Below are positions 1 to 8,172 of a stretch of 64,000 bases of DNA, piece after piece (position 1 is the first letter of the stretch; the number at the start of each line of letters is the position of its first letter). Below the pieces are notes generated by a model that worked only from the letters and a program-made list of their open reading frames with translations, had not been told where the DNA came from and searched no databases. The stretch spans positions 186,001 to 250,000 of the forward strand of contig NZ_JALEGV010000043.1 of the NCBI RefSeq assembly GCF_022763245.1. Reading direction: 5' to 3'. The translations under genes were made by a program, and so were the position numbers. This DNA comes from Oricola sp. Its GTDB lineage: Bacteria > Pseudomonadota > Alphaproteobacteria > Rhizobiales > Rhizobiaceae.

Positions 1-894
1 CCGGTCCTGTGCATCGGAAACCTGACAGTCGGCGGCTCCGGCAAGACCCCGACCGCGATCGCCATGGCCAAGGCGGTGCGCGCGGCGGGCTATTCTCCGG
101 GCTTTCTCACACGCGGTTACGGCGGTTCGCATGCCGGGCCGCACATGGTCGATCTGGAGGCCGACACGGCCATGGCGGTCGGCGACGAGCCCCTGCTGCT
201 TGCCCGCGTGGCGCCGACGGTGGTCGCGCACAACCGCGCCGCCGGGGCGCAGTATCTTGTTGATCGCGGCATCGACTTCATGATCATGGATGACGGGTTC
301 CAGAGCCGGCGCGTGCATTTCGACTACGCCCTGATCGCGCTCGACGCCCGCCGCGGCATCGGCAACGGCGCGGTCATCCCCGCCGGGCCGCTACGCGCGC
401 CGTTGATCGACCAGATGCGCCACGCCGACGCCCTGCTCAGGATCGGGGACGGACCGGGCGGCATCGCCGTGGTCCGAGCCGCCTCGCGCGCCGCCAAGCC
501 GATCCTGCGCGCCGACTTCGTGCCCGAGCCGCTGGAAGGGCTGGAGGGCCGGTCCGTGCTGGCCTATTCGGGCATCGCCGACCCGTCGAAATTCTACGAA
601 ACGCTGACCGCGGCCGGTTACACGATCGGCGCGAAACGCAGTTTCGGCGACCACCACGTCTTCACCGAAGGGGAAGCCGCGGAACTGCTCGCCATGGCCC
701 GCGCCGAAAACCTTGTGCCCGTGACGACCGAGAAGGACATCGTGCGCCTGACCCGGCTGGAAGGCCCCGTGGCGGAACTGCGCGCGATCAGCAAGGCGCT
801 CCCCGTCGACCTCGTCTTCGAGAACCAGGTGGTGCTCGCCTCTCTGATCGAAGACGTCGCGAAACGCTACCACAAGCGCCGCATCACCGGCTGA
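1..894 (+). CDS. lpxK: Tetraacyldisaccharide 4'-kinase (LpxK), 5' end cut by window
   Basis: LpxK phosphorylates the 4' position of the tetraacyl-disaccharide precursor to make lipid IVA, at the cytoplasmic face of the inner membrane. The frame is open from base 1, so the start codon lies outside the window. About 297 residues are visible, against roughly 340 in the family. The first visible residues carry the family's P-loop, GNLTVGGSGKTP. Further family blocks are SRGYGG-like TRGYGG, GDEP, DDGFQ and the C-terminal TTEKDIVRL. It is followed by the DUF2093 and mutL genes on the other strand, a neighbourhood seen in Rhizobiales. The identification is firm; only the N-terminus is missing. Confidence 0.96.
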   Translation, partial: PVLCIGNLTVGGSGKTPTAIAMAKAVRAAGYSPGFLTRGYGGSHAGPHMVDLEADTAMAVGDEPLLLARVAPTVVAHNRAAGAQYLVDRGIDFMIMDDGFQSRRVHFDYALIALDARRGIGNGAVIPAGPLRAPLIDQMRHADALLRIGDGPGGIAVVRAASRAAKPILRADFVPEPLEGLEGRSVLAYSGIADPSKFYETLTAAGYTIGAKRSFGDHHVFTEGEAAELLAMARAENLVPVTTEKDIVRLTRLEGPVAELRAISKALPVDLVFENQVVLASLIEDVAKRYHKRRITG

Positions 895-955
895 AGCGGT
901 TCAGGCCCCGCTCGCCGGCAAGGCACGCAATCGAAAAGTCTGAAAAGGTCGGGTG

Positions 956-1174
956 TCAGCCGCGCTGCATGAATTCGAGCTCGCGCTTCAGCGAGGTCTC
1001 GGCGTCGGCATAGGCTTCCTGGCGCGCGACGCTCCAGTATTTCAGTTCGTCGAGCGGGATCGGCTTGCCGGTGACGGCGCAACGCACGAAGGCTCCGGGC
1101 GAGAGCACCTGATAGTCGGCGTCCAGATAGCGAAGCTTGGCTTCCGACGCGTTTGCCATGTCGAAAATGTTCAT
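956..1174 (-). CDS. DUF2093 small protein
   Basis: A 72-residue acidic soluble protein of the DUF2093 type, recognised by its DADYQVLSPGAFVRCAVTG core followed by IPLDELKYWSV and a helical tail. The function of the family is unknown. The core contains one Cys and resembles a small beta fold. It lies between lpxK (convergent) and mutL (same strand, upstream). ATG at 1174 is used; an internal ATG at 1159 would drop five residues. There is no signal peptide or membrane segment. The gene is short but its composition and codon use match its neighbours, so I take it as real. Confidence 0.8.
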   Translation of the reverse strand: MNIFDMANASEAKLRYLDADYQVLSPGAFVRCAVTGKPIPLDELKYWSVARQEAYADAETSLKRELEFMQRG

Positions 1175-1219
1175 GCGCCCTTAGCGCCACAAAATGACGT
1201 AAACGTCAACGCCGTAAGC

Positions 1220-3046
1220 TTACCGGCGGCCGAAAAGCCGCTCGATATCGGTCAGTTTCAGCTCGATGAAGGTCGGCCGGCCATGGTTGCAGGTGCCCGA
1301 TCCGGGCGTCGCCTCCATCTGCCGAAGAAGCGCGTTCATCTCCTCGGCGCGCATGCGCCGGCCGGAGCGCACCGACCCGTGGCACGCCATGGTCGAGGCG
1401 ACCTTCTCGATATTGTCGCGGATGCGCAGCGCGCCGTTGCCGTCGGCAAGGTCGTCGGCGAGATCGCGCATCAGGCCCTGCGCGTCCACCTCGCCGAGCA
1501 TGGCCGGCGTCGCGCGCACCGCGACCGCACCCGGCCCGAACCGCTCGATCTCCAGCCCGAACCGCGCCAGCGTCTCGTGCTCGGCCACCAGCCGCTCGAC
1601 ATCCTCCACCGGCAGGTCGACGATGTCGGGCACCAGCAGCATCTGCGAGGGCAGGGTGCGCCGCGACAGCGCGTCCTTCAGCGCCTCGAACACCAGCCGC
1701 TCATGGGCGGCGTGCTGGTCGACGATCACCAGGCTGTCGGCGGTCTGCGCGACGATGTAGTTCTCGTGGATCTGCGCCCGTGCCGCGCCCAGCGGATGGT
1801 CCGCCGCCGGTTCGGTCTCCGGGGCCGCCATGGCCGGCTCCGCGATCGCGGCCGACGGCGTGAAACCGGCGAAATCCGATTGTCGCTTCTCGGCCATGCC
1901 GGGCGCGAAATCGAGCGGCCGGTTGACCGACGGGGCCGCTGCGCCGCCGTGGTGTTGCGGCGCGCCGTGCGTCGAATAACCGGGCCGGAAGGCGGCCGTC
2001 ATCGCCTCGGCCGCCGATGTCGAGGCGCGCACCCCTTCCTCGGCCAGCGCACGGCGGATCGCGGAGATCGTCAGCGCGCGCACCAGGCCCGGATCGCGGA
2101 AGCGCACTTCCGCCTTGGCCGGATGGACATTGACATCGACGAGCCGCGGATCGACCTCGATGAAGATCGCGCAGACGGCGTGCCGGTCGCGGGCGAGCAT
2201 GTCGGAATAGGCGCCGCGCAGCGCGCCGGTCAGTTGCCGGTCACGCACGGGCCGGCCGTTCACATGCACGAACTGGTGGCTCGCCGACGCGCGGTTGAAG
2301 GACGGCAGCCCGGCAAAGCCCAGCACGCGCACGCCTTCCTTGTCGCCGGCGATCGCCACGCAATTGTCCTGGAAATCGCGGCCGAGGATCTGCGCGATCC
2401 GGGCGATCAGCGCCTGCGGGTCCGTGCCGGTCGCGGGCAGGTCCAGCGTGCTGCGGTCGGAGCCGGCGAGCGTGAACGACACGTCCGGGCGCGCCATCGC
2501 GATGCGCCGCACCGTCTCGGAGATCGCGTTTGCCTCGGCGCGGTCGGACTTCAGGAATTTCAGCCGCGCCGGCACGTTGCGAAACAGGCCGGTGACCTCC
2601 ACCATCGTGCCCGGATTGCCGGGCGCCGGCCGCGGACCGGCGATCGCCCCGCCATCGACGACGATCTCGTTGGACTCGCCGTCCTCGCGCCGCCGCGACC
2701 GGATGACGAGCCGCGACACCGAGCCGATCGACGGCAGCGCCTCGCCGCGAAAGCCGAGCGTGGCGATGGCTTCCAGGTCGCGGTCGATCTTGGAGGTGCA
2801 GTGGCGCGCGATCGACAGGGGCAGTTCCCCGGCGCTCATGCCCGACCCGTTGTCGGTGACGCGGATCAGCGTCTTGCCGCCGCCGCCGGTCAGGATCTCG
2901 ATGCGGTCCGCGCCGGCGTCGAGCGCGTTCTCGACCAGTTCCTTGACGACATTGGCCGGGCGTTCGATAACCTCGCCCGCGGCGATCTGGTTGACGATCG
3001 TCTCGTCGAGGCGGTGTATCCGGGGGTGGCTCATCGGCAGAATCAT
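1220..3046 (-). CDS. mutL: DNA mismatch repair protein MutL
   Basis: MutL couples mismatch recognition by MutS to strand removal. The N-terminal GHKL ATPase is clear: [14 protein letters not shown] and [13 protein letters not shown], with a [10 protein letters not shown] block after it. A Pro/Ala-rich linker runs from roughly residue 335 to 420. The C-terminal dimerisation domain carries [12 protein letters not shown], which fits the DQHA-x2-E-x4-E metal-binding endonuclease motif, with ACHGSVRSG and CNHGRP as supporting metal-site motifs. This should therefore be a nicking MutL, as expected in a bacterium without MutH. Start codons at 3046 or 3034 are both possible; neither has a convincing ribosome binding site. 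Confidence 0.96.
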   Translation of the reverse strand: MILPMSHPRIHRLDETIVNQIAAGEVIERPANVVKELVENALDAGADRIEILTGGGGKTLIRVTDNGSGMSAGELPLSIARHCTSKIDRDLEAIATLGFRGEALPSIGSVSRLVIRSRRREDGESNEIVVDGGAIAGPRPAPGNPGTMVEVTGLFRNVPARLKFLKSDRAEANAISETVRRIAMARPDVSFTLAGSDRSTLDLPATGTDPQALIARIAQILGRDFQDNCVAIAGDKEGVRVLGFAGLPSFNRASASHQFVHVNGRPVRDRQLTGALRGAYSDMLARDRHAVCAIFIEVDPRLVDVNVHPAKAEVRFRDPGLVRALTISAIRRALAEEGVRASTSAAEAMTAAFRPGYSTHGAPQHHGGAAAPSVNRPLDFAPGMAEKRQSDFAGFTPSAAIAEPAMAAPETEPAADHPLGAARAQIHENYIVAQTADSLVIVDQHAAHERLVFEALKDALSRRTLPSQMLLVPDIVDLPVEDVERLVAEHETLARFGLEIERFGPGAVAVRATPAMLGEVDAQGLMRDLADDLADGNGALRIRDNIEKVASTMACHGSVRSGRRMRAEEMNALLRQMEATPGSGTCNHGRPTFIELKLTDIERLFGRR

Positions 3047-3172
3047 AGAGGCTTCGGCTGGCTGGCGAAATGCCGGGCGGCGACTATCAACCGAAGCTTC
3101 GGGGGTGAATGACGGACTTGCTCAACACATGCCGAAAAATGTATATTACGAGGAAAAAAGGAGTTCGCAGAG

Positions 3173-3517
3173 ATGAGCAACCTGCCTTACGGCATGCGCC
3201 CGGTGGACAACGGCGTCTTCGTCGCCGGCCAGATCAAGCCGGACAACGTCGAGGCCCTCGCTGCGGAGGGCTGCAAGACGATCATCTGCAACCGCCCGGA
3301 CAACGAGGGGTGGGGCCAGCCTTCCTCCGACCAGATTCGCGCCGAGGCCGAAAAGCACGGCATCGCCTTCCACTACATCCCGGTCGGCCATGGCGGCGTG
3401 ACCGCCGACATGGTGGCCGCCATGCGCAAGGCCCTGTCGGAATCGGACGGCGTGGTGCTCGCCTATTGCCGTTCCGGCGCCCGCTCGGCGCATATGTGCG
3501 CCTTCTCCAAGCCCTGA
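3173..3517 (+). CDS. DUF442 / TIGR01244-type phosphatase-like protein
   Basis: A 114-residue protein of the DUF442 (beta-lactamase-hydrolase-like) family, with a fold related to dual-specificity phosphatases and rhodaneses. The signature is the active-site loop YCRSGARS near the C-terminus, with ICNRPDNEGWGQP before it and the usual GVFVAGQIKPD start. In rhizobia related domains are fused to or placed near sulfide-handling enzymes; here the gene stands alone, so no substrate can be named. ATG at 3173 is preceded by AAGGAG. Upstream are mutL (divergent) and downstream the AbrB-type membrane gene. Confidence 0.82.
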   Translation: MSNLPYGMRPVDNGVFVAGQIKPDNVEALAAEGCKTIICNRPDNEGWGQPSSDQIRAEAEKHGIAFHYIPVGHGGVTADMVAAMRKALSESDGVVLAYCRSGARSAHMCAFSKP

Positions 3518-3611
3518 CGCGCGGCGCACATGCGCGCCGGCCTTCGCAGATCCGTTTTGTGAGCATTCCGGGTCGCGCGCGGTAGCGCGAGACGATCTCC
3601 CTCTGATAGAG

Positions 3612-3632
3612 ACCGAACATTCACGGTTCGGT
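3612..3632 (+). terminator. Short hairpin upstream of the AbrB-type gene
   Basis: ACCGAAC pairs with GTTCGGT over a seven-base loop, followed by TTTGG. It lies after the DUF442 gene and 18 bases before the next start codon. It could be a weak terminator or a leader hairpin; the T run is too short to decide. Confidence 0.3.
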
Positions 3633-3649
3633 TTGGCAGGAAGGAGCGC

Positions 3650-4684
3650 ATGGCGGGTTTCGATTGGCGGCGTACGGCCATCGCGCTTCTGGCCGGTTTC
3701 GCCGGCGCGTCGATCGCGCATATCCTCGAATTGCCGGCCGCCGCGCTGCTCGGCAGCACCTTCGCAGTGACGCTGGCCTCCATGGCGCGGCTGCAGCCGG
3801 CGCTTCCGGCCCCGTTGCGCGATATCGGCCTGTGCGTCATCGCGGTCACGCTCGGGTCCGGCGTCACGCCCGACATCTGGTCCGAGCTCGCCCACTGGCC
3901 GCTGTCCATCGCCATGCTGGCGCTGACCATGCTGATGGTGATGCTGATCTGCGGTTTCCTGTTGAAGCGCCTGTTCCGGGCCGACCTGCCGACCGCGATG
4001 ATGGCGACCGCGCCGGGCGCCCTGTCCTACGCGCTGGCGCTCGCCAACGATCGCGACGCAGACCTGCGTTTCGTCACCGTCCTGCAGAGCCTCCGTCTCT
4101 TCCTGATCACCATGCTGCTGCCGCCCGTGATCGGCTATGCCGAAAACGCCGGCGAGGGGGGCGGCCGCGCCCCGCTGGAGCATCTCACCTATCCCGCGGC
4201 CGCTGTCCTGCTGGTCCTCACCTTCGGCCTCGGCCAGCTCTTCACGCGGCTGCGCGTCCCCGCGCCGATCATCATGGCCGGCCTCCTCGTCTCGGGCTTC
4301 GCCCATGGTGCGGGCCTCGTCTCCGGCCGCTTCGCCGATCCGCTCACCTTCTTCGGCTTCGCCGTCACCGGCACGATGATCGGGGCGCGCTTCGCCGGCA
4401 TCACGCTCGCCGAGGTCAAGCGCCTGGGGCTGGCCGGCGTCGTCTCCACCAGCGTCGCAGTGGCGATCGCGATGGCGGGCGCCTGGCTGGTGTCGTTCAC
4501 GCTCGGCCTGCCCTTCGGCCAGGTCTGGGTGTCGTTCGCGCCCGGCGGCGTCGAGGGGATGTCGTCCATGGCGCTGGCGCTCGGCTACGATCCCGTCTAC
4601 GTCGCCACGCATCACGTCTTCCGCATCCTGTTCCTGATCGCCATCCTCCCGGTGCTGCTCGGCCTGCTCGCCGCGAAGCGCTGA
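3650..4684 (+). CDS. AbrB-family integral membrane protein (PF05145 type)
   Basis: A 344-residue hydrophobic protein with about ten predicted membrane segments arranged as an internal duplication. Similar proteins are annotated as AbrB family or, misleadingly, 'ammonia monooxygenase'. Each half contains a Gly/Pro-rich hairpin (ALLGSTFAVTLAS; FAPGGVEGMSSMALALGYDP). The second of these, with the conserved PGG-x-EGM, is typical of the family. The transported substrate is unknown. ATG at 3650 has AAGGAG seven bases upstream. The gene is alone between the DUF442 protein and a universal stress protein. Confidence 0.85.
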   Translation: MAGFDWRRTAIALLAGFAGASIAHILELPAAALLGSTFAVTLASMARLQPALPAPLRDIGLCVIAVTLGSGVTPDIWSELAHWPLSIAMLALTMLMVMLICGFLLKRLFRADLPTAMMATAPGALSYALALANDRDADLRFVTVLQSLRLFLITMLLPPVIGYAENAGEGGGRAPLEHLTYPAAAVLLVLTFGLGQLFTRLRVPAPIIMAGLLVSGFAHGAGLVSGRFADPLTFFGFAVTGTMIGARFAGITLAEVKRLGLAGVVSTSVAVAIAMAGAWLVSFTLGLPFGQVWVSFAPGGVEGMSSMALALGYDPVYVATHHVFRILFLIAILPVLLGLLAAKR

Positions 4685-4811
4685 ATGTCGCAGCCGCGAG
4701 ACGCTTTGCCTCCTCCCGCGGGCAGGCCTCGCCATGCTACGCTTCGTCGGCGATGCCGGTCGCGCATCCGTCCGAAACCGAGAACAGGGCCGTGGTCCGC
4801 AGGGGGAGAAT

Positions 4812-5243
4812 ATGACGATCTACAAATCCATCATGGTGCCGGTCGATCTGGAGCATGAGAGTTCGTGGGAAAAGGCGTTCCCGGTCGCGCTGAAGATGGC
4901 CGAGACCTTCGCTGCGAGCCTGCATGTCGTCACCGTCGAGCAGGACATCCGCAACCCCACGGTGATGCAGTACTTCCCGAAGGACTACGAGGCGAAGCTC
5001 GTCGAAAACGCCTCCAAGCGGCTGGCCGAACTCGTCGCGCGCGAGATGCCGGGCGTCGAGGTGACGCGCCATGTCGCCGTCGGGCAGATCTTCCGCGAGA
5101 TCGTGCGCGCGGCCAAAGAAAACGACTGCGACCTGATCGTCATGGCGTCGCACCGGCCCGAACTGGTCGATCTCCTGATCGGTCCGAATGCCGAGGGCGT
5201 GACGCGGCACACCACCGCCTCCGTGATGATCGTCAGGAGCTGA
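4812..5243 (+). CDS. Universal stress protein (UspA family)
   Basis: A 143-residue single Usp domain: IYKSIMVPVDLEHESSW at the start, an alternating alpha/beta pattern, and VASVMIVRS-like TTASVMIVRS at the end. The usual ATP-binding G-x2-G-x9-G(S/T) loop is altered: the segment reads ASHRPELVDLLIGPNAEG, so the first Gly is Ala. It may therefore belong to the non-ATP-binding UspA-like type. The start is placed at 4812, after GGGGGAGAAT; longer versions of the frame begin in non-coding sequence. The gabD gene follows by 123 bases and is probably a separate unit. Confidence 0.88.
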   Translation: MTIYKSIMVPVDLEHESSWEKAFPVALKMAETFAASLHVVTVEQDIRNPTVMQYFPKDYEAKLVENASKRLAELVAREMPGVEVTRHVAVGQIFREIVRAAKENDCDLIVMASHRPELVDLLIGPNAEGVTRHTTASVMIVRS

Positions 5244-5366
5244 TCCGGGCGTGGCCGGCTCGTTCCGGCCACCGCCTCGCGACCCGCATTGACCCGACGT
5301 CGACGCTGGTGCAGACCACGCGTGAAAACACCAATTAGGCCGCGCCGCCACCTGGAGGACCAAGGG

Positions 5367-6824
5367 ATGCTCACCAAGACCAGCGCTTTCATGAAAGAGG
5401 CCAACCTGATCGGCGGACAGTGGGTCGAAGCCGATTCGGGCAACACGCTGACCGTCACCGATCCGGCCACCGGCGCGGTGATCGGCACGGTGCCCAAATC
5501 CGGGCAGGCCGAAACCGCGCGCGCCATCGCCGCGGCCTCCGCCGCCTTCGAGAGCTTCTCCCGCACCACGGCCGCCGAGCGCGCCGCGATCCTGCGGCGC
5601 ATGCATGACGTGATGATCGAGAATGCCGACGAACTGGCGGAACTCCTGACCCGCGAACAAGGCAAGCCGCTGGCCGAGGCGAAGGGCGAGATCGTCATCG
5701 GCGCCAACTACATCCTCTGGTTCGCCGAGGAAGGCCGCCGCGTCTATGGCGACATCGTGCCGTCGCCCTGGGCCGACCGCCGCATCCTGGTGCGCAAGGA
5801 GCCGGTCGGCGTGGTCGGCGCGATCACGCCGTGGAATTTCCCGTCCTCCATGCTGGCGCGCAAGATCGGTCCGGCGATCGCCGCCGGCTGCACCGCCGTC
5901 ATCAAGCCCGCCTCGCAGACGCCCTATTCGGGCCTCGCCTGGGGCGTCATCGCCGAGATGGCGGGCCTGCCGGCCGGCGTGATGAACATCGTCACCGGCT
6001 CGGCCTCCGAGATCGGCGGCGAACTCACCTCCAATCCGGCGGTCAAGAAGATCACCTTCACTGGCTCCACCGAGATCGGCAAGCTGCTGCTCAAGCAGTG
6101 CGCCGACACGGTCAAGAAGGTGTCGATGGAACTGGGCGGCAACGCGCCCTTCCTGATCTTCGATTCGGCCGACATCGACCGCGCGGTGGAAGGCGCCGTC
6201 GCCGCCAAATACCGCAACTCCGGCCAGACCTGCGTCTGCACCAACCGCTTCTACGTGCAGGCCGGCGTCTATGACGAATTCGCCGAGAAACTGGCCCGCA
6301 AGTCCGAAGCCCTGAAGGTCGGCCCGGGCACGCAGGAGGGGACGCAGCAGGGTCCGCTCATCGACATGGCGGCTGTGGAAAAGGTCGAGGAACTGATCGC
6401 CGACGCCGTCGCCAAGGGCGGCACGGTCTTGTCCGGCGGCAACCGCCACGAACTCGGCCAGACCTTCTTCCAGCCGACCGTCATCTCCAACGCGACCGCC
6501 GAGATGCGGTTCTCGCGCGAGGAGATCTTCGGCCCGGTCTCGCCGATCTTCCGCTTCGAGACCGAGGAAGAGGCGATCGCGCTCGCCAACGACACCGAAT
6601 ACGGCCTGGCCTGCTACTTCTACACCCGCGATCTCGGCCAGTCCTTCCGCGTGATGGAGCAGCTGAATTACGGCCTCGTCGGGGTCAACGAGGGCGTCAT
6701 CACCACGCCGGAAGCGCCCTTCGGCGGTGCCAAGGAATCGGGCCTCGGTTCCGAAGGCGGCAAGGAAGGCATCAACGAATATCTCGACACCAAATATGTC
6801 TGCATCGGCGGCCTCGGCCTCTGA
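5367..6824 (+). CDS. gabD: NAD(P)-dependent succinate-semialdehyde dehydrogenase
   Basis: This aldehyde dehydrogenase oxidises succinate semialdehyde to succinate, the last step of the GABA shunt. The 485 residues match GabD in length. Landmarks are the substrate/NAD segment ITPWNFPSSMLARKIGPA, FTGSTEIGK, the general base Glu in MELGGNAPFLIF, and the nucleophile in NSGQTCVCTNR, with the second Cys two residues later as in GabD. The C-terminus EGGKEGINEYLDTKYVCIG is also GabD-like. GGAGG lies ten bases before ATG 5367. The maiA gene follows after 22 bases, so the two may be cotranscribed. Closely related semialdehyde substrates cannot be excluded. Confidence 0.92.
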   Translation: MLTKTSAFMKEANLIGGQWVEADSGNTLTVTDPATGAVIGTVPKSGQAETARAIAAASAAFESFSRTTAAERAAILRRMHDVMIENADELAELLTREQGKPLAEAKGEIVIGANYILWFAEEGRRVYGDIVPSPWADRRILVRKEPVGVVGAITPWNFPSSMLARKIGPAIAAGCTAVIKPASQTPYSGLAWGVIAEMAGLPAGVMNIVTGSASEIGGELTSNPAVKKITFTGSTEIGKLLLKQCADTVKKVSMELGGNAPFLIFDSADIDRAVEGAVAAKYRNSGQTCVCTNRFYVQAGVYDEFAEKLARKSEALKVGPGTQEGTQQGPLIDMAAVEKVEELIADAVAKGGTVLSGGNRHELGQTFFQPTVISNATAEMRFSREEIFGPVSPIFRFETEEEAIALANDTEYGLACYFYTRDLGQSFRVMEQLNYGLVGVNEGVITTPEAPFGGAKESGLGSEGGKEGINEYLDTKYVCIGGLGL

Positions 6825-6846
6825 CCCGCGACGCATTGGGGGACCC

Positions 6847-7494
6847 ATGCTCCGTTTCCACGGCTATTTCCGCTCTTCCTCGTCCTATCGCTGCCGCATC
6901 GCCTTCAATCTGAAGGCGGTCGGCTACGAATTCGTGCCCGTGCACCTGCTGAAGGACGGCGGCCAGCAGAAACAGGCGGGCTACCGCGCCCTCAACCCGC
7001 AGATGCTGGTGCCGACGCTGGAGGCGGGCGACCTTGCGATCGGCCAGTCCATGGCGATCCTGGAATGGCTCGACGAGAGCTATCCGGACCCCGCCTTCCT
7101 GCCTGCCAGCCCCGACGACCGCGCCCGCGTGCGCGCGTTCGCCGACATCATCGCCTGCGACATCCACCCCCTCCAGAACCTCCGCGTCCTGCAATATCTG
7201 CGCGAGAATTACGACGAGGACCAGGACGGCGTCGAACGCTGGTGCCAGCGCTGGATCGGCGACGGCCTGGCGGCCTGCGAGGCGATGCTGCGCAAGCAGG
7301 AGACGCCGTCGACCTTCTGTTTCGGCGAACAGCCGGGGCTGGCCGACATCTGCCTCGTGCCGCAGGTCTTCTCCGCGCATCGCTTCAAGGTCGATCTGAC
7401 CGACATGCCCCGCATCCGCGCCATCCACGAGGCCTGCGAGGCGCTCCCCGCCTTCGCCGAGGCGCATCCGTCCAGGCAGCCCGACGCGGAGTGA
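6847..7494 (+). CDS. maiA: Maleylacetoacetate isomerase / zeta-class glutathione transferase
   Basis: A 215-residue zeta-class GST that isomerises maleylacetoacetate to fumarylacetoacetate in tyrosine breakdown, with glutathione as cofactor. The N-terminal thioredoxin-fold domain carries FRSSSSYRCRIAFNLK, which contains the catalytic Ser of the zeta class (SSCS-x-R-x-R-I-A-L-x-L-K type). PTLEAGDLAIGQSMAILEWLDE is the glutathione-binding region. The all-helical C-terminal domain includes CDIHPLQNLRVLQYL, also zeta-specific. It sits 22 bases after gabD, and no other tyrosine-degradation gene is nearby. Confidence in the family is high; the exact substrate is by family. Confidence 0.9.
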   Translation: MLRFHGYFRSSSSYRCRIAFNLKAVGYEFVPVHLLKDGGQQKQAGYRALNPQMLVPTLEAGDLAIGQSMAILEWLDESYPDPAFLPASPDDRARVRAFADIIACDIHPLQNLRVLQYLRENYDEDQDGVERWCQRWIGDGLAACEAMLRKQETPSTFCFGEQPGLADICLVPQVFSAHRFKVDLTDMPRIRAIHEACEALPAFAEAHPSRQPDAE

Positions 7495-7522
7495 AGGCCG
7501 CCGGGCCCGTCCGGCCCATTTC

Positions 7523-7539
7523 TTTAGAATCGTTAAAAA
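7523..7539. promoter_or_regulatory. ICE-like (Irr) box
   Basis: TTTAGAATCGTTAAAAA matches the rhizobial iron-control element TTTAGAA-N3-TTCTAAA at 12 of 14 defined positions. It lies just upstream of a -35 element and at the head of an iron storage and uptake operon, which supports a role for Irr. The match is by eye. Confidence 0.5.
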
Positions 7540-7548
7540 CTAGAGTGT

Positions 7549-7577
7549 TTGACACAAGTTTTCGGCTGCGGCATAAA
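7549..7577 (+). promoter_or_regulatory. Sigma-70-type promoter of the iron operon
   Basis: TTGACA at 7549-7554, a 17-base spacer, then CATAAA at 7572-7577. It is placed about 20-40 bases before the first gene and directly downstream of the ICE-like box. Confidence 0.6.
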
Positions 7578-7597
7578 CCTGACACCAACTATCAGCT

Positions 7598-8149
7598 TTG
7601 AAAGCCGCGAGCCGATCCGTGTACGACCGCTTCGATTGCCAGAACGGGAACTCCGCCGCCTATTTCGCGCGGCCTCCCGAGCGCCTCGTGCTCGAGGGCT
7701 ATCGCAACTGGAGTTATGGCGTCGCGACGGCCGATGAAGCGGCCTGGCAGCGCGCGATCGACCTCTATTCCGGCCTTCTCGGCACGCGCGCTTCGGCCGC
7801 CGCCGTCCAGGCGCTGTCGGAATTCGTCGGTGCCCTCGGGCGTTGCGCGTCCTGCCCGCTGAAGACCTTCGAAACCGGCTCGCGCCATATCTGCCGCGAC
7901 GAGGTTCTGGTCATGGGGCTCATCGCCGGCATCCAGAACCAGGACGACGAAGTCGTCGGGCTCTGCCTGACGGAACTGAGCTGCGCGACGCGCTGCGACG
8001 AAGTGGCGCTGGCGGCCGGCAGCTTCGCGCTGGTCCTGCGCGGTCTCGACAAGACCCTGCTTCCCATCCCCGCACCGGTGGTGCGGGACATTCTGGAGCG
8101 TTCGCGCCGGGCGTGGCGTGACGTGAAACCTGCACCAACCTTGCATTGA
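7598..8149 (+). CDS. Cys-rich protein of unknown function heading the iron operon
   Basis: I do not recognise a named family. The 183-residue protein (TTG start; GTG at 7619 gives 176) is soluble and mainly helical, with no signal peptide. It holds seven Cys, including C-x2-C-PLKTF followed closely by HIC, then CLTELSCATRC. Such spacing could hold an Fe-S cluster, zinc or haem, but this is inference. It lies first in the operon, directly after the ICE-like box and promoter, and 23 bases before the imelysin gene. A cytosolic sensor or accessory role in iron handling is plausible. Neither start has a strong ribosome binding site; the position close behind the -10 favours the GTG. Confidence 0.75.
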   Translation: MKAASRSVYDRFDCQNGNSAAYFARPPERLVLEGYRNWSYGVATADEAAWQRAIDLYSGLLGTRASAAAVQALSEFVGALGRCASCPLKTFETGSRHICRDEVLVMGLIAGIQNQDDEVVGLCLTELSCATRCDEVALAAGSFALVLRGLDKTLLPIPAPVVRDILERSRRAWRDVKPAPTLH

Positions 8150-8172
8150 AAAGAAAGATCCGGAGAGGAACA

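Noticed and set aside
953-3112. Long ORF antisense to mutL
   Set aside because: Shadow of mutL and the DUF2093 gene; low-complexity translation, no recognisable domain, and both real genes on the other strand carry clear motifs.
3109-3585. ORF overlapping the DUF442 gene in another frame
   Set aside because: Arg-rich translation without motif; the DUF442 frame has the ribosome binding site and the CRSGAR motif.
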